Assembly: GCA_964499285.1 (NCBI GenBank)
Contig: CAZCLA010000009.1
Coordinates: forward strand, 27,083-91,082
From: JAGFIY01 sp964499285
GTDB taxonomy: Bacteria > Bacteroidota > Ignavibacteria > Ignavibacteriales > Melioribacteraceae
DNA: 64,000 nt
Reading direction: 5' to 3'
In this document: positions 42,326 through 50,427 of the stretch, piece after piece
Position numbering within the stretch: the stretch's first letter is position 1
Layout: every line of letters begins with the position of its first letter
Made by a program: the position numbers and the translations under genes
Notes under the pieces: model-generated
Databases searched by the model: none
Told to the model about the DNA's origin: nothing
The model's input: the letters and a program-made list of their open reading frames with translations, nothing else

Positions 42326-43519
42326 CTATCCTTTTACTAATATAATTTCTTTTTGCGGAGGTGAAATAAATTCGCATCCGTCTTTGGTAACCATCACTTT
42401 TTCTTCAATGGTCGCTATTCCGTATCCCGGAATTGGTAATCTCGGTTCTATCGTAAATACATTTCCAACTTCGATAGGAGTGTAAGGCAGCTTGCCGTAT
42501 CTTTCCCATCGCGGGGCAAGCAATCCGCCGCCGTCATGCGCGGCTCTTCCTACTTGGTGTCCGAGTGCGTGCGGATATTCAGGATAACCATTTTCAACAA
42601 TATGATTTCTTGCAATGTCGTCAATTGTACAGCCTTGCACTCCCGGTTTAATTGCTGCGGCAGATTTTTGTATCGAATCGACGATCACTTGAAACCCTCT
42701 CTGAACCTCCTCGGGAGCTTTTTCTTCACCGTCTTTAAGTACATACCAAGTTCGCTGCAGATCTGAACAGTATCCTTTATAATTTATTCCGAAATCCATA
42801 TTAATAACGTGACCTTTTTCGATTTTTTTATCAGTCGGGCCTGAGTGCGCACCTGCAGTATCCGGACCCGTAAAAACTGCCGGGCAGTGTTCTTCATCCC
42901 AAGCTAATCCAAATCCTTTTTCTTTTACTTTAGTTTTAACAAATTCTGCGACCTCTTTTTCAGTTTTTCCTACTTGAATGAAATTTGTCACCTCATCAAA
43001 TATTTTAAGTGTTTCTACAATAGCTGTTTTCATAAGATCTATTTCTGTTGCTGATTTCCTTCCGCGCAACGCCGCGATAATATCTTCGGATGAAATTAGA
43101 CGATCTTTGTATGGAGTATCTTTCAAATGATCCAATAATTCAAGATACATTCCATGTGTAAGCCCATCAGCAAGGGCAGAGTTAAGAGAGTAGTTTACTG
43201 CAATCGTCTTTGGGTCATAACTTTTAATAACTTGAAGCAAATCTTCTTTAACCGATTTTAAATAGCTAACAATGTTTTTGAAGGTCCCCACAATTTTCAT
43301 ATTTGCTTCTTCAAGCGAACCAATGATTGCAGTTGAATCTCCGTTTTTGGCTAATATAAAAGCGGACGACCAGGTTGCTCCGGTTCCAACAATCATATCC
43401 ATCATAGGATCTTTCATGCTTCCAGTTTCCCTCACAAAAGTAAGCCACATATCGATATCTTTTTCGTTAAGAATTTGAACAGCTTGTTTCTGCTTTTCGA
43501 GTATCATTTCCTTTGACAT
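42326..43519 (-). CDS. M24 metallopeptidase, Xaa-Pro aminopeptidase-like
   Basis: 397 residues, cytosolic. Creatinase-like N-terminal domain to about residue 165, then the pita-bread catalytic domain. The five metal ligands are visible: Asp in INMDFGINYKG, Asp in CSDLQRTW, His in HALGHQVGRAAH, Glu in FTIEPRLP and Glu in ATIEEKVMV. It removes N-terminal residues preceding proline. Substrate preference cannot be fixed by sequence. A small zinc-binding protein lies upstream on the same strand. Confidence 0.93.
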   Translation of the reverse strand: MSKEMILEKQKQAVQILNEKDIDMWLTFVRETGSMKDPMMDMIVGTGATWSSAFILAKNGDSTAIIGSLEEANMKIVGTFKNIVSYLKSVKEDLLQVIKSYDPKTIAVNYSLNSALADGLTHGMYLELLDHLKDTPYKDRLISSEDIIAALRGRKSATEIDLMKTAIVETLKIFDEVTNFIQVGKTEKEVAEFVKTKVKEKGFGLAWDEEHCPAVFTGPDTAGAHSGPTDKKIEKGHVINMDFGINYKGYCSDLQRTWYVLKDGEEKAPEEVQRGFQVIVDSIQKSAAAIKPGVQGCTIDDIARNHIVENGYPEYPHALGHQVGRAAHDGGGLLAPRWERYGKLPYTPIEVGNVFTIEPRLPIPGYGIATIEEKVMVTKDGCEFISPPQKEIILVKG

Positions 43520-43541
43520 TTATTTCTCCCTTTTATGATTT

Positions 43542-43751
43542 TTATCTTCCCACAAATTTCTTGAGTTCTATCTCTTCAGTTATTTCTTTGATGATTGTTC
43601 CGCATTCATTGCATTGATATATAACTTTTATAGGTTTTGCGCTCATCCCGATGCCATAAAGGAACCAACCGAATTTTGAATAGAAGCTTTTACGTTCCAC
43701 TCGATAATCGTCGATTTTATAACCGCATTTGCATGTGTTTTCTTTTTCCAT
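43542..43751 (-). CDS. Small protein with a zinc-ribbon-like CxC...CxxC pattern
   Basis: 69 residues. The Cys pairs CKCGYKI (residues about 7-10) and YQCNECGTIIKEI (about 46-52) could bind one zinc. Between them is an aromatic/basic segment. The end is charged. No named family was recognised. Placed 22 nt before the peptidase gene in the same orientation. A small gene with a good frame length and a Cys pattern is likely real, but its role is unknown. Confidence 0.6.
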   Translation of the reverse strand: MEKENTCKCGYKIDDYRVERKSFYSKFGWFLYGIGMSAKPIKVIYQCNECGTIIKEITEEIELKKFVGR

Positions 43752-43863
43752 ATTTCAAGATGATAAATGAATTATAAAAATAAAAATAATCTGTCTCTTT
43801 AGTAAGATTTTAAGATATGTTGTATATTTTGACCGATATTTTTTGAACGATTAATCTAATAAT

Positions 43864-44700
43864 ATGACAAAGATAAAAACAGCGATAATTGATTTATATA
43901 ACAACGAAGAAAATCAAGGGATGCGGTGCATTCAAGATATTCTTCGTCAAACAAAATTATCTCATGACAACATTGATTTTAAATTTGATATTTTCGACGC
44001 ACGGTATAGAAACGAAATTCCTACATCTTCTTATGATATATTTATTTCGTCAGGCGGTCCGGGTAGTCCATTTGAAGGAGAAGGGAGCGATTGGGAGAGG
44101 AGATATTTCACTTTGATGGATTCGATTGTATCAAACAATGAAAGTATAGGAAAATCGAAGAAGCATGTTTTTTTCATCTGTCATTCATTTCAAATTATGG
44201 CACGTTACTTTGGTTTTGCTGAAGTTAACAAACGAAACTCGTATTCGTTCGGAATTTATCCCGTTCATAAAACGCAAGATGGCGAATCCGAAATTCTTTT
44301 TGAAACTCTGTCAAATCCCTTTTATGCTGCAGATTTTAGAGAGTATCAAGTAATCGAACCGAATCAAAAAGTAATCGATGAATTGAATATAAAAATCACT
44401 GCTTTGGAAAAAGAACGTCCACACGTTGAGTTTGAACGTGCAATTATGTCTGCGAGAATATCTGATGAAATTGTCGGAACGCAGTTTCACCCTGAAGCAG
44501 ATGCGGAAAGTATGTATTATCATTTTCGAAAACCGGAAAGGAAAGAGCAAGTCGTGAACAAATACGGCGAAGAAAAATATATAAATATGATCTCGCTCCT
44601 CGAAGATCCGGAAACAATCGTAAAAACTCAAAATGCGGTTTTGCCTACGTTTTTAGCCAATGCGATTGATTCGCTTAGACCTGAATTAAAAACAATATAA
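43864..44700 (+). CDS. Class I glutamine amidotransferase-like protein
   Basis: 278 residues, alpha/beta-hydrolase-like GATase1 fold. The triad Cys106 (FFICHSFQIMAR), His209 and Glu211 (TQFHPEAD) is intact, with the oxyanion-type SSGGPGSPFEGEG ahead. The nucleophile elbow reads ICHSFQ where most members have CxGxQ, with Ser in the Gly position. A C-terminal tail of 70 residues follows the domain. Likely transfers ammonia from glutamine to an unknown acceptor or hydrolyses gamma-glutamyl bonds. Stands alone. Confidence 0.85.
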   Translation: MTKIKTAIIDLYNNEENQGMRCIQDILRQTKLSHDNIDFKFDIFDARYRNEIPTSSYDIFISSGGPGSPFEGEGSDWERRYFTLMDSIVSNNESIGKSKKHVFFICHSFQIMARYFGFAEVNKRNSYSFGIYPVHKTQDGESEILFETLSNPFYAADFREYQVIEPNQKVIDELNIKITALEKERPHVEFERAIMSARISDEIVGTQFHPEADAESMYYHFRKPERKEQVVNKYGEEKYINMISLLEDPETIVKTQNAVLPTFLANAIDSLRPELKTI

Positions 44701-44759
44701 CTTTTCGTTTGGGTTAATAAAACAAGTATGGATATATTTGTTTGTCAATTTAATTGCTG

Positions 44760-45506
44760 ATGAACGAATTTTATCAAATACTTCTATTATTCGCCGTAGG
44801 TTCTATTACTGGAATTATTAATGTTTTAGCAGGAGGAGGTTCATCTCTTTCTCTGCCAGTTTTAATTTTTTTAGGTCTTGATCCTTCCACAGCAAACGGG
44901 ACAAACCGTGTCGGAATCTTAACTCAAAGTATATCCGCAGTAAAATCTTTCAAAAACGAGAATCATTTTGAACTTAAACAAAGTCTGAAAATTTCAATTC
45001 TTACTCTTCCCGGAGCCGTACTCGGGGCTATAGCTGCTGTCAAAATTGATGATGCACTTTTTCAAAAAATACTCGGCTTTGTTTTAATTCTCGTCGCTCT
45101 GTCGATGGTTTTTCCAAAAATCAAAATCACTGATTCGACATCATCGGAAAAATTGGATTGGAAAATTACAATCGCAATGCTTCTAGTTGGATTTTATGGC
45201 GGCTTTATTCAAGTGGGAGTCGGATTTGTGATAATGGCTGCGCTTCATTATTTGATGAAACTGACACTGGTTAAAGTAAACATGCACAAAGTGTTTGTAA
45301 CATTAGTGTTTACGATACCGGCGTTGATAATTTTTATCGTCGCCTCCAAAATCAATTGGTTTTTAGGATTGAGTTTAGCCGCGGGCAACGCGTTTGGAGG
45401 TTGGTGGGCTGCTAAATTGACAGTGAAAAAAGGAGATAAACTGATAAAATTTGTTCTTGTGATCGTTGTGATTTTTATGGCTTTGAAACTTTTGAATATA
45501 TTTTAA
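44760..45506 (+). CDS. TauE/SafE-family sulfite or sulfonate exporter
   Basis: 248 residues with about eight membrane helices. The GITGIINVLAGGGSSLSLPVLIFLGLDPSTANGTNR repeat and its second copy GFYGGFIQVGVGFVIM are the family signature of the seven-plus-helix TauE fold. Known members export sulfite, sulfoacetate or similar anions, and for this protein the substrate is not known. Starts with an ATG at 44760; a TTG two codons earlier is possible. Convergent with the Sua5 gene and overlapping its stop by 4 nt. Confidence 0.9.
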   Translation: MNEFYQILLLFAVGSITGIINVLAGGGSSLSLPVLIFLGLDPSTANGTNRVGILTQSISAVKSFKNENHFELKQSLKISILTLPGAVLGAIAAVKIDDALFQKILGFVLILVALSMVFPKIKITDSTSSEKLDWKITIAMLLVGFYGGFIQVGVGFVIMAALHYLMKLTLVKVNMHKVFVTLVFTIPALIIFIVASKINWFLGLSLAAGNAFGGWWAAKLTVKKGDKLIKFVLVIVVIFMALKLLNIF

Positions 45507-46474
45507 GTGTGAAAATTACCCACACCTTTTTCAAGTCTGTCCGTTATTGCCTGCCACAATCCTGAATCACTTATTTTTTCACACAGAATTAAATCAATAT
45601 CTTCATGTTCAAACTCGTGAAGAAAAATAAATAAATTTGCTGCAGCTTCGTGTGGATCAGAATTTTTGCTTAAAATTTTCACTGAAGCAAAATTATAATC
45701 AGCGGTAATCTTCGTTTTAAACAAGCCGCCAAGTTTTTTCCCCGAAAAATCTATTTTCTCGGATTCGTCAATGAACATCATTGGTTTGCTTGGGGAATAA
45801 TGAGTTTTTAACTGTCCCGGTGCATTAGGATTTTCTTCGCTTATTTTTTTCTCGATTTTTTCTCCAACAATTTCTTCAACTTCCTCAATGGGAACTCCTC
45901 CATGTCGAAGAAGAAAAACATTCTCGTCGGTAAGTTCGATTATAGTTGATTCAACACCCACTTCACTTGGACCATCGTCCAAAATAATTTCAATTCTATT
46001 TCCTAATTGTTCTTCAACATGATCTGCGGTGGTAGGACTTAGCCTCCCGAAAATATTTGCGCTCGGGGCTGCAATCGGGTTACCAAGCTTTTGAATCAGC
46101 TCAAGTGCAACACGGTTTGATGGCATTCTTACCGCAACGGTTGGATGACCTGCTGTTACAATATCCGGAACGATTTTCTTTTTGGGAATAACAATAGTCA
46201 AAGGTCCCGGCCAAAATGAATTGATGATTTTTTCAAAAAAAGGATTCACACAATCCGCCACTAATTTTAACTGTTCAATTGAATTAATGTGAAGAATTAG
46301 GGGATTAAATTCGGGCCGTTCTTTTATGGCAAAAACTTTTGCAACAGCTTGCGGGTTGAATGCATCCGCACCAAGTCCATAAACAGTCTCCGTAGGAAAG
46401 GCTGCAATATTTCCGCTTCTTAAACTCTCAGCAGCTTTAAGTATGTTTTCGCTTGTAGCTTTTAAAATTCCCAT
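45503..46474 (-). CDS. sua5: L-threonylcarbamoyladenylate synthase (Sua5 type)
   Basis: 323 residues from the ATG at 46474. Produces threonylcarbamoyl-AMP for the t6A37 modification of tRNA. The N-terminal YrdC domain shows AFPTETVYGLGADA, KERPEFNPLILHI, FWPGPLTIVIPKK, VAVRMPSNRVALELI, PIAAPSANIFGRLSPT and ILDDGPSEVGVESTI. The C-terminal 120 residues form the Sua5 domain absent from TsaC, starting NAPGQLKTHYSPSKP. This longer form is usual in Bacteroidota and Firmicutes. Confidence 0.93.
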   Translation of the reverse strand: MGILKATSENILKAAESLRSGNIAAFPTETVYGLGADAFNPQAVAKVFAIKERPEFNPLILHINSIEQLKLVADCVNPFFEKIINSFWPGPLTIVIPKKKIVPDIVTAGHPTVAVRMPSNRVALELIQKLGNPIAAPSANIFGRLSPTTADHVEEQLGNRIEIILDDGPSEVGVESTIIELTDENVFLLRHGGVPIEEVEEIVGEKIEKKISEENPNAPGQLKTHYSPSKPMMFIDESEKIDFSGKKLGGLFKTKITADYNFASVKILSKNSDPHEAAANLFIFLHEFEHEDIDLILCEKISDSGLWQAITDRLEKGVGNFHT

Positions 46475-46612
46475 CAAACAAATATTTTTTTTGTGAAGTG
46501 AATAATAATATAATTTTAACTTGATTGTAAGTTTTTTTGGAGTTTATCATATTAAGAATGTTAAAATTGGGAAAAGAACAGCCGAAAATTATTCACATAA
46601 TTGCTTAACAAC

Positions 46613-47377
46613 ATGAAATCACAAGATATAGAAAATTTTATGTTTCGCCTTGCAGTAGAAAGCGGGAAAATTATAAGAAGCTATTTCAGAAAAAATATAA
46701 AAATAGAATCGAAGAATGATAATAGTCCCGTAACAATTGCTGATCAAAAAGCAGAAGAAAAAATGCGTGAAATCATCATGAGAGAATTTCCCAATCACGG
46801 GATAATAGGTGAGGAATTTGAAAATTATAAAGAGGATGCTGAATTTGTCTGGGTTCTGGATCCGATTGACGGAACAAAAAGTTTTATCTCAGGTATGATT
46901 TCGTTTGGAACGATGATCGCTCTTTTACAAAACGGGAATCCAATATTCGGAGTAATTAATCAACCGGTAATGAGACAGTTTATTATCGGAGACGGAAATA
47001 TTACAAAATTGAACACTCGCCCGGTAAAAATAAGAGAATGTAATTCAGTCAACGAGGCTGTTTTACTGACTACCGACCATCTGAACGTGGAAAAATATCA
47101 ACAGATTGAACCGTTCGAAAATTTAATAAGAAAAGTGAAATTATACAGACAATGGGGAGATTGTTACGGTTACTTTCTGCTTGCAACCGGGTTCGCCGAT
47201 GTTATGGTCGATCCGATAATGTCGTTCTGGGACACCCAAGCACTAATCCCAATCATTAACGGTGCGGGAGGCCTAATTACCGATTATCAAGGAAATGATC
47301 CACGTAAAGGATCCAGCATAATTGCTGCAGGAAAAAATATTCACAGCGAGATCATAAAAGAGTTAAATCCAAATTAG
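46613..47377 (+). CDS. Inositol monophosphatase family, histidinol-phosphatase (HisN)-like
   Basis: 254 residues from the ATG at 46613. Mg2+-dependent phosphatase with GEEFENYKEDAEFVWVLDPIDGTKSFISG and the C-terminal metal ligand DPIMSFWDTQALIPIINGAGG. The sequence RQWGDCYGYFLLATG is shared by HisN-type histidinol phosphatases, so histidinol-phosphate is the likeliest substrate; 3'-phosphoadenosine or inositol phosphates are alternatives. Stop overlaps the convergent small-protein gene by 4 nt. No his operon nearby. Confidence 0.88.
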   Translation: MKSQDIENFMFRLAVESGKIIRSYFRKNIKIESKNDNSPVTIADQKAEEKMREIIMREFPNHGIIGEEFENYKEDAEFVWVLDPIDGTKSFISGMISFGTMIALLQNGNPIFGVINQPVMRQFIIGDGNITKLNTRPVKIRECNSVNEAVLLTTDHLNVEKYQQIEPFENLIRKVKLYRQWGDCYGYFLLATGFADVMVDPIMSFWDTQALIPIINGAGGLITDYQGNDPRKGSSIIAAGKNIHSEIIKELNPN

Positions 47378-47709
47378 CGGCTCGCATCAAGTGTTTTTAA
47401 GTATCCCTCCTTCACTAATGAATCATAAGATTTATAAATCGTCAATTGAGCAGTGTAAGTTCCTGAGTATCCTTTCGATTCGATGACTACACCCTCGATA
47501 GTCTTATCGATTTTTACTTCGGCAATTAATTCGTCTTCGGAAATCAACGATTCTTTCAGACTAGATTTTTTCAATGGGATGTTTTCGTAAGCCCAATAAA
47601 TCCCCTTTTTTGCTTTTAGGATGGCTTGATCTAAAAGCTCATCCGATTTATTTTGACAAAAAATGATCGAAGGGATATAAAGAAAAATTATCAAGATTGA
47701 AATCCTCAT
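47374..47709 (-). CDS. Small exported hypothetical protein
   Basis: 111 residues with a signal peptide (ISILIIFLYIPSIIFC) and then 90 hydrophilic residues ending in one or two predicted beta strands (TAQLTIYKSYDSL). The cleavage site is probably after FCQ. No family recognised. Convergent with the HisN-like gene and divergent from rpmH. Probably secreted or periplasmic; the signal supports that, not a function. Confidence 0.55.
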   Translation of the reverse strand: MRISILIIFLYIPSIIFCQNKSDELLDQAILKAKKGIYWAYENIPLKKSSLKESLISEDELIAEVKIDKTIEGVVIESKGYSGTYTAQLTIYKSYDSLVKEGYLKTLDASR

Positions 47710-47821
47710 TTACACCTCCTGGTTTTCTAAGTACTCAATAGTTTGAACTTAATAAATTTTGAACAAAATTTAAACCGTTTTAATCTGCTAAGTAAAGTAA
47801 AAATAAAGAGTTATAAAAATA

Positions 47822-47852
47822 TTGTATGTTGTAATGGAAATAATTATTTTTG
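47822..47852 (+). promoter_or_regulatory. Possible Bacteroidota-type promoter of rpmH
   Basis: TTG at 47822-47824 and TATTTTTG at 47845-47852, spaced 20 nt, fit the -33 TTTG / -7 TAnnTTTG pattern of Bacteroidota. The -7 box lies about 36 nt before the rpmH ATG, so the leader would be short. Single match to a weak consensus in AT-rich DNA. Confidence 0.3.
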
Positions 47853-47887
47853 GTTTCTTTGGAAAATCATAATTAGGTGAATATAAA

Positions 47888-48034
47888 ATGAAACGCACAT
47901 TTCAACCAAGCAATCGTAAAAGAAAGAATAAACACGGTTTTAGAGCAAGAATGGCATCTAAAAACGGAAGAGCTGTTCTCAGCAGGAGAAGAGCTAAAGG
48001 AAGAAAAAAATTAACAGTGAGTGATGAAGCTTAG
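47888..48034 (+). CDS. rpmH: 50S ribosomal protein L34
   Basis: 48 residues, MKRTFQPSNRKRKNKHGFRA at the start, then RMASKNGRAVLSRRRAKGRKKL, the standard L34 sequence. Very basic, as expected for a protein in the exit-tunnel region of the 50S subunit. Followed 2 nt later by rnpA, the normal bacterial order. Confidence 0.97.
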   Translation: MKRTFQPSNRKRKNKHGFRARMASKNGRAVLSRRRAKGRKKLTVSDEA

Positions 48035-48036
48035 TT

Positions 48037-48435
48037 TTGAAGTCTCAAGGACTTTCGAAAAAAGAAAGAATTAAGAGTAAAAAGGAATTTCAAAGAGTTT
48101 ACTCTGAAGGAAATACGCTGTTTTCCCCTCGCAACTCTATAAAAGCGATTTATTTGATTGTTGATGATAAAAGCAATCCGGGCATTCAGGTTGCTTTCGC
48201 AGTTCATAAAAAAGCTGGCAAAGCCGTCTGGCGAAATAGGATGAAAAGAATTTTGAGGGAAGCTTATAGGCTTAACAAAAATCTTGTACTGCCTAGGGTT
48301 GTGAAAAGCGGCAGAAGATTGTTTCTAGTTTTTTCTCCGAACTCGATCAATGAAAGAGAAAATAAAAAAATTCATTTAAACGAGGTTATGCCCGAAGTTT
48401 TAAGTATTCTTAACAAATTAGCGGCTCAATTCTGA
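48037..48435 (+). CDS. rnpA: Ribonuclease P protein component
   Basis: 132 residues, starting with a TTG at 48037 directly after the rpmH stop. RnpA binds the RNA subunit that cleaves the 5' leader from pre-tRNA. The core is conserved: LSKKERIKSKKEFQRVYSEG, FAVHKKAGKAVWRNRMKRILREAYR, which is the RNR-like RNA-binding helix (RNRxKR). C-terminal extension of 30 residues. Typical gene order rpmH-rnpA-yidC, here without a yidD gene. Confidence 0.93.
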   Translation: MKSQGLSKKERIKSKKEFQRVYSEGNTLFSPRNSIKAIYLIVDDKSNPGIQVAFAVHKKAGKAVWRNRMKRILREAYRLNKNLVLPRVVKSGRRLFLVFSPNSINERENKKIHLNEVMPEVLSILNKLAAQF

Positions 48436-48491
48436 TTAGAGTATTTCATTAATTAATCAGCCGCTCAAATAATTATTGGACATTATATTTT

Positions 48492-50366
48492 ATGGATCGT
48501 AACACAACTGTTGCTTTTGTTCTAATCGGACTGATACTAGTAGTTTGGCTTTATATAAATTCCCCCGAACCACAGCCGCAAGACACAAAATCGACCTCGG
48601 ACACAACCTTTGTTCAAGAAGATGTTCCTTCTGCTGCTGCCGATACACAATCCACAGCAGTTAATGAAGAACCAGCTCCCTCAATCGACTCTCTTTTAAT
48701 AACAGATTCTGATAAAGAAGAAAGAATTATTACCGTTGAAAATGATGATGTAGTGATCGAGTTAACAACCAAGGGCGCACGAATAAGAAAGTATTTCCTT
48801 AAAGAATACAAAATGTGGTACGCCATAAATGATAACGGCGAGGGTGATTTTTATAAAAATCATGTCCAGCTGGTTAATTATTCAAAGGAGGGCGGTGATC
48901 TTAATATTGTTTTTGTTACAAAAACCGGACAACTACTCAATACTTCAAAGCTCGATTTCACAACCAACGCAGATGATTTTAAGTATATAGTCCCAAACGG
49001 TGATTCACTTGAACTGGCATTTGAATATAAAATGCCGGAAGATAGAACCATAAGAAAAGTTTTCAAATTTTATGGGTCTAACTTTGTAAGCAAACTTGAT
49101 ATCGAACTTGTAAACTTTAATGATTTTATTAGCAGCTACCGCTACGATCTTATTTGGGCAAACGGGATAAATTTTGTCGAAAAAAATTCTGTTGACGAAT
49201 CCACATATTCAAATGCAAGCGCTTATACTGGCGACGAGCAAGTTATTGTTGACGCATCTTCCGTGGGCGAAAAAGTTACCAAAGACTTAAATGGAAGAAT
49301 AGACTGGGTTTCTTTACGCAACAAATATTTTGGTGTTATTATTTCACCGGACAATCCCGATGCCGATGGTGGAGCTTATTTTGAAGGTTATAAAACTCAA
49401 GCCCCCAATCTTGACGAACGGGAATTTTACAGCGCAAGTTTGAAAATTCCGTTTCAGGATTCGAAGTTACAGAAAAATTCATTTGAACTTTATATCGGTC
49501 CACTGATTTATGATAATCTGAAATCGTTTGAACGAGGTTATGAGTCTGCATTCGACTTCGGAAGTTTCTTCGGAATGAAATTTATTACTCGACCAATCTC
49601 CGAATATATTCTTCTGCCGTTGTTTACTTTTCTGCATAAGTTTATTCCCAACTACGGTTTCGTGATTATTATCTTTTCGATTATCATCAAATTTGCTCTC
49701 TATCCTTTAACAAAGCAAAGCTATAAATCAATGAAGCGTATGCAGCTTCTTCAACCGAAAATTGCAGAATTAAAGGAAAAGCACAAGGATGATCCGCAGA
49801 AAGTTCAAAAAGAAACAATGAGGCTCTATCAGACCTACGGCATTAATCCTGCGGGTGGCTGTCTGCCGACATTGCTTCAGATGCCGATTCTCTTTGCTTT
49901 ATTCACATTCTTTAATGTCACAGTGGAATTGCGGCAGGAACCTTTTATTTTCTGGATTACGAATCTTTCGGCTCCGGATGTTATTTTTAAACTTCCATTT
50001 ACAGTTCCTTTGTTTGGAATTACACATATAACGGGTTTAGCTCCGTTACTCGGAATTACTATGTTCCTTCAGCAGAAAATGACAATGAAAGATCCAAGTC
50101 AAAAGATGCTGGTTTACATGATGCCGATTATGTTCACGCTTATGTTTATGAACTTTGCTTCAGGTCTTAACTTATATTACTTTTTGTTTAACCTGTTCTC
50201 AATAGCTCAACAGAACCTGATAAATAAAAACAAATCAGATATGGAATTGAAACCGGTTGATAAAAAAGGCAAGAAGAAAGGCGGCGGATTTATGGCTAGG
50301 ATGATGGAAGCTGCAGAGAAACAAGCAAAGGCTCAAAAAGAAGGTCAGAAAAAAGGCAGAAGATAA
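48492..50366 (+). CDS. yidC: Membrane protein insertase YidC
   Basis: 624 residues. The first helix (residues 6-22) and a large periplasmic beta domain (about 60-360) are followed by the conserved 5-helix Oxa1-like domain from about 365: YGFVIIIFSIIIKFALYPLTKQSYKSMKRMQLLQPKIAELKEKHKDDPQKVQKE. NPAGGCLPTLLQMPILFALF and the cytosolic basic tail (KKGKKKGGGF) are typical of Gram-negative YidC. It inserts inner-membrane proteins. An intrinsic terminator follows at 50390-50416. Confidence 0.96.
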   Translation: MDRNTTVAFVLIGLILVVWLYINSPEPQPQDTKSTSDTTFVQEDVPSAAADTQSTAVNEEPAPSIDSLLITDSDKEERIITVENDDVVIELTTKGARIRKYFLKEYKMWYAINDNGEGDFYKNHVQLVNYSKEGGDLNIVFVTKTGQLLNTSKLDFTTNADDFKYIVPNGDSLELAFEYKMPEDRTIRKVFKFYGSNFVSKLDIELVNFNDFISSYRYDLIWANGINFVEKNSVDESTYSNASAYTGDEQVIVDASSVGEKVTKDLNGRIDWVSLRNKYFGVIISPDNPDADGGAYFEGYKTQAPNLDEREFYSASLKIPFQDSKLQKNSFELYIGPLIYDNLKSFERGYESAFDFGSFFGMKFITRPISEYILLPLFTFLHKFIPNYGFVIIIFSIIIKFALYPLTKQSYKSMKRMQLLQPKIAELKEKHKDDPQKVQKETMRLYQTYGINPAGGCLPTLLQMPILFALFTFFNVTVELRQEPFIFWITNLSAPDVIFKLPFTVPLFGITHITGLAPLLGITMFLQQKMTMKDPSQKMLVYMMPIMFTLMFMNFASGLNLYYFLFNLFSIAQQNLINKNKSDMELKPVDKKGKKKGGGFMARMMEAAEKQAKAQKEGQKKGRR

Positions 50367-50389
50367 TAGTCAAAACAATTGTTATTTTA

Positions 50390-50420
50390 AAACCCAATCA
50401 ATAAGGTTGGGTTTTCTTTT
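50390..50420 (+). terminator. Intrinsic terminator after yidC
   Basis: AAAACCCAATC pairs with GGTTGGGTTTT (11 bp, one G-U) around AATAA, followed by a T run. It ends the rpmH-rnpA-yidC transcript, about 12 nt before the next ATG. Confidence 0.85.
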
Positions 50421-50427
50421 TTGAACT

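Noticed and set aside
47710..47887. Possible chromosomal origin upstream of rpmH
   Set aside because: rpmH-rnpA-yidC are often near oriC, but no dnaA gene or clear DnaA box cluster is present; the region is just AT-rich.
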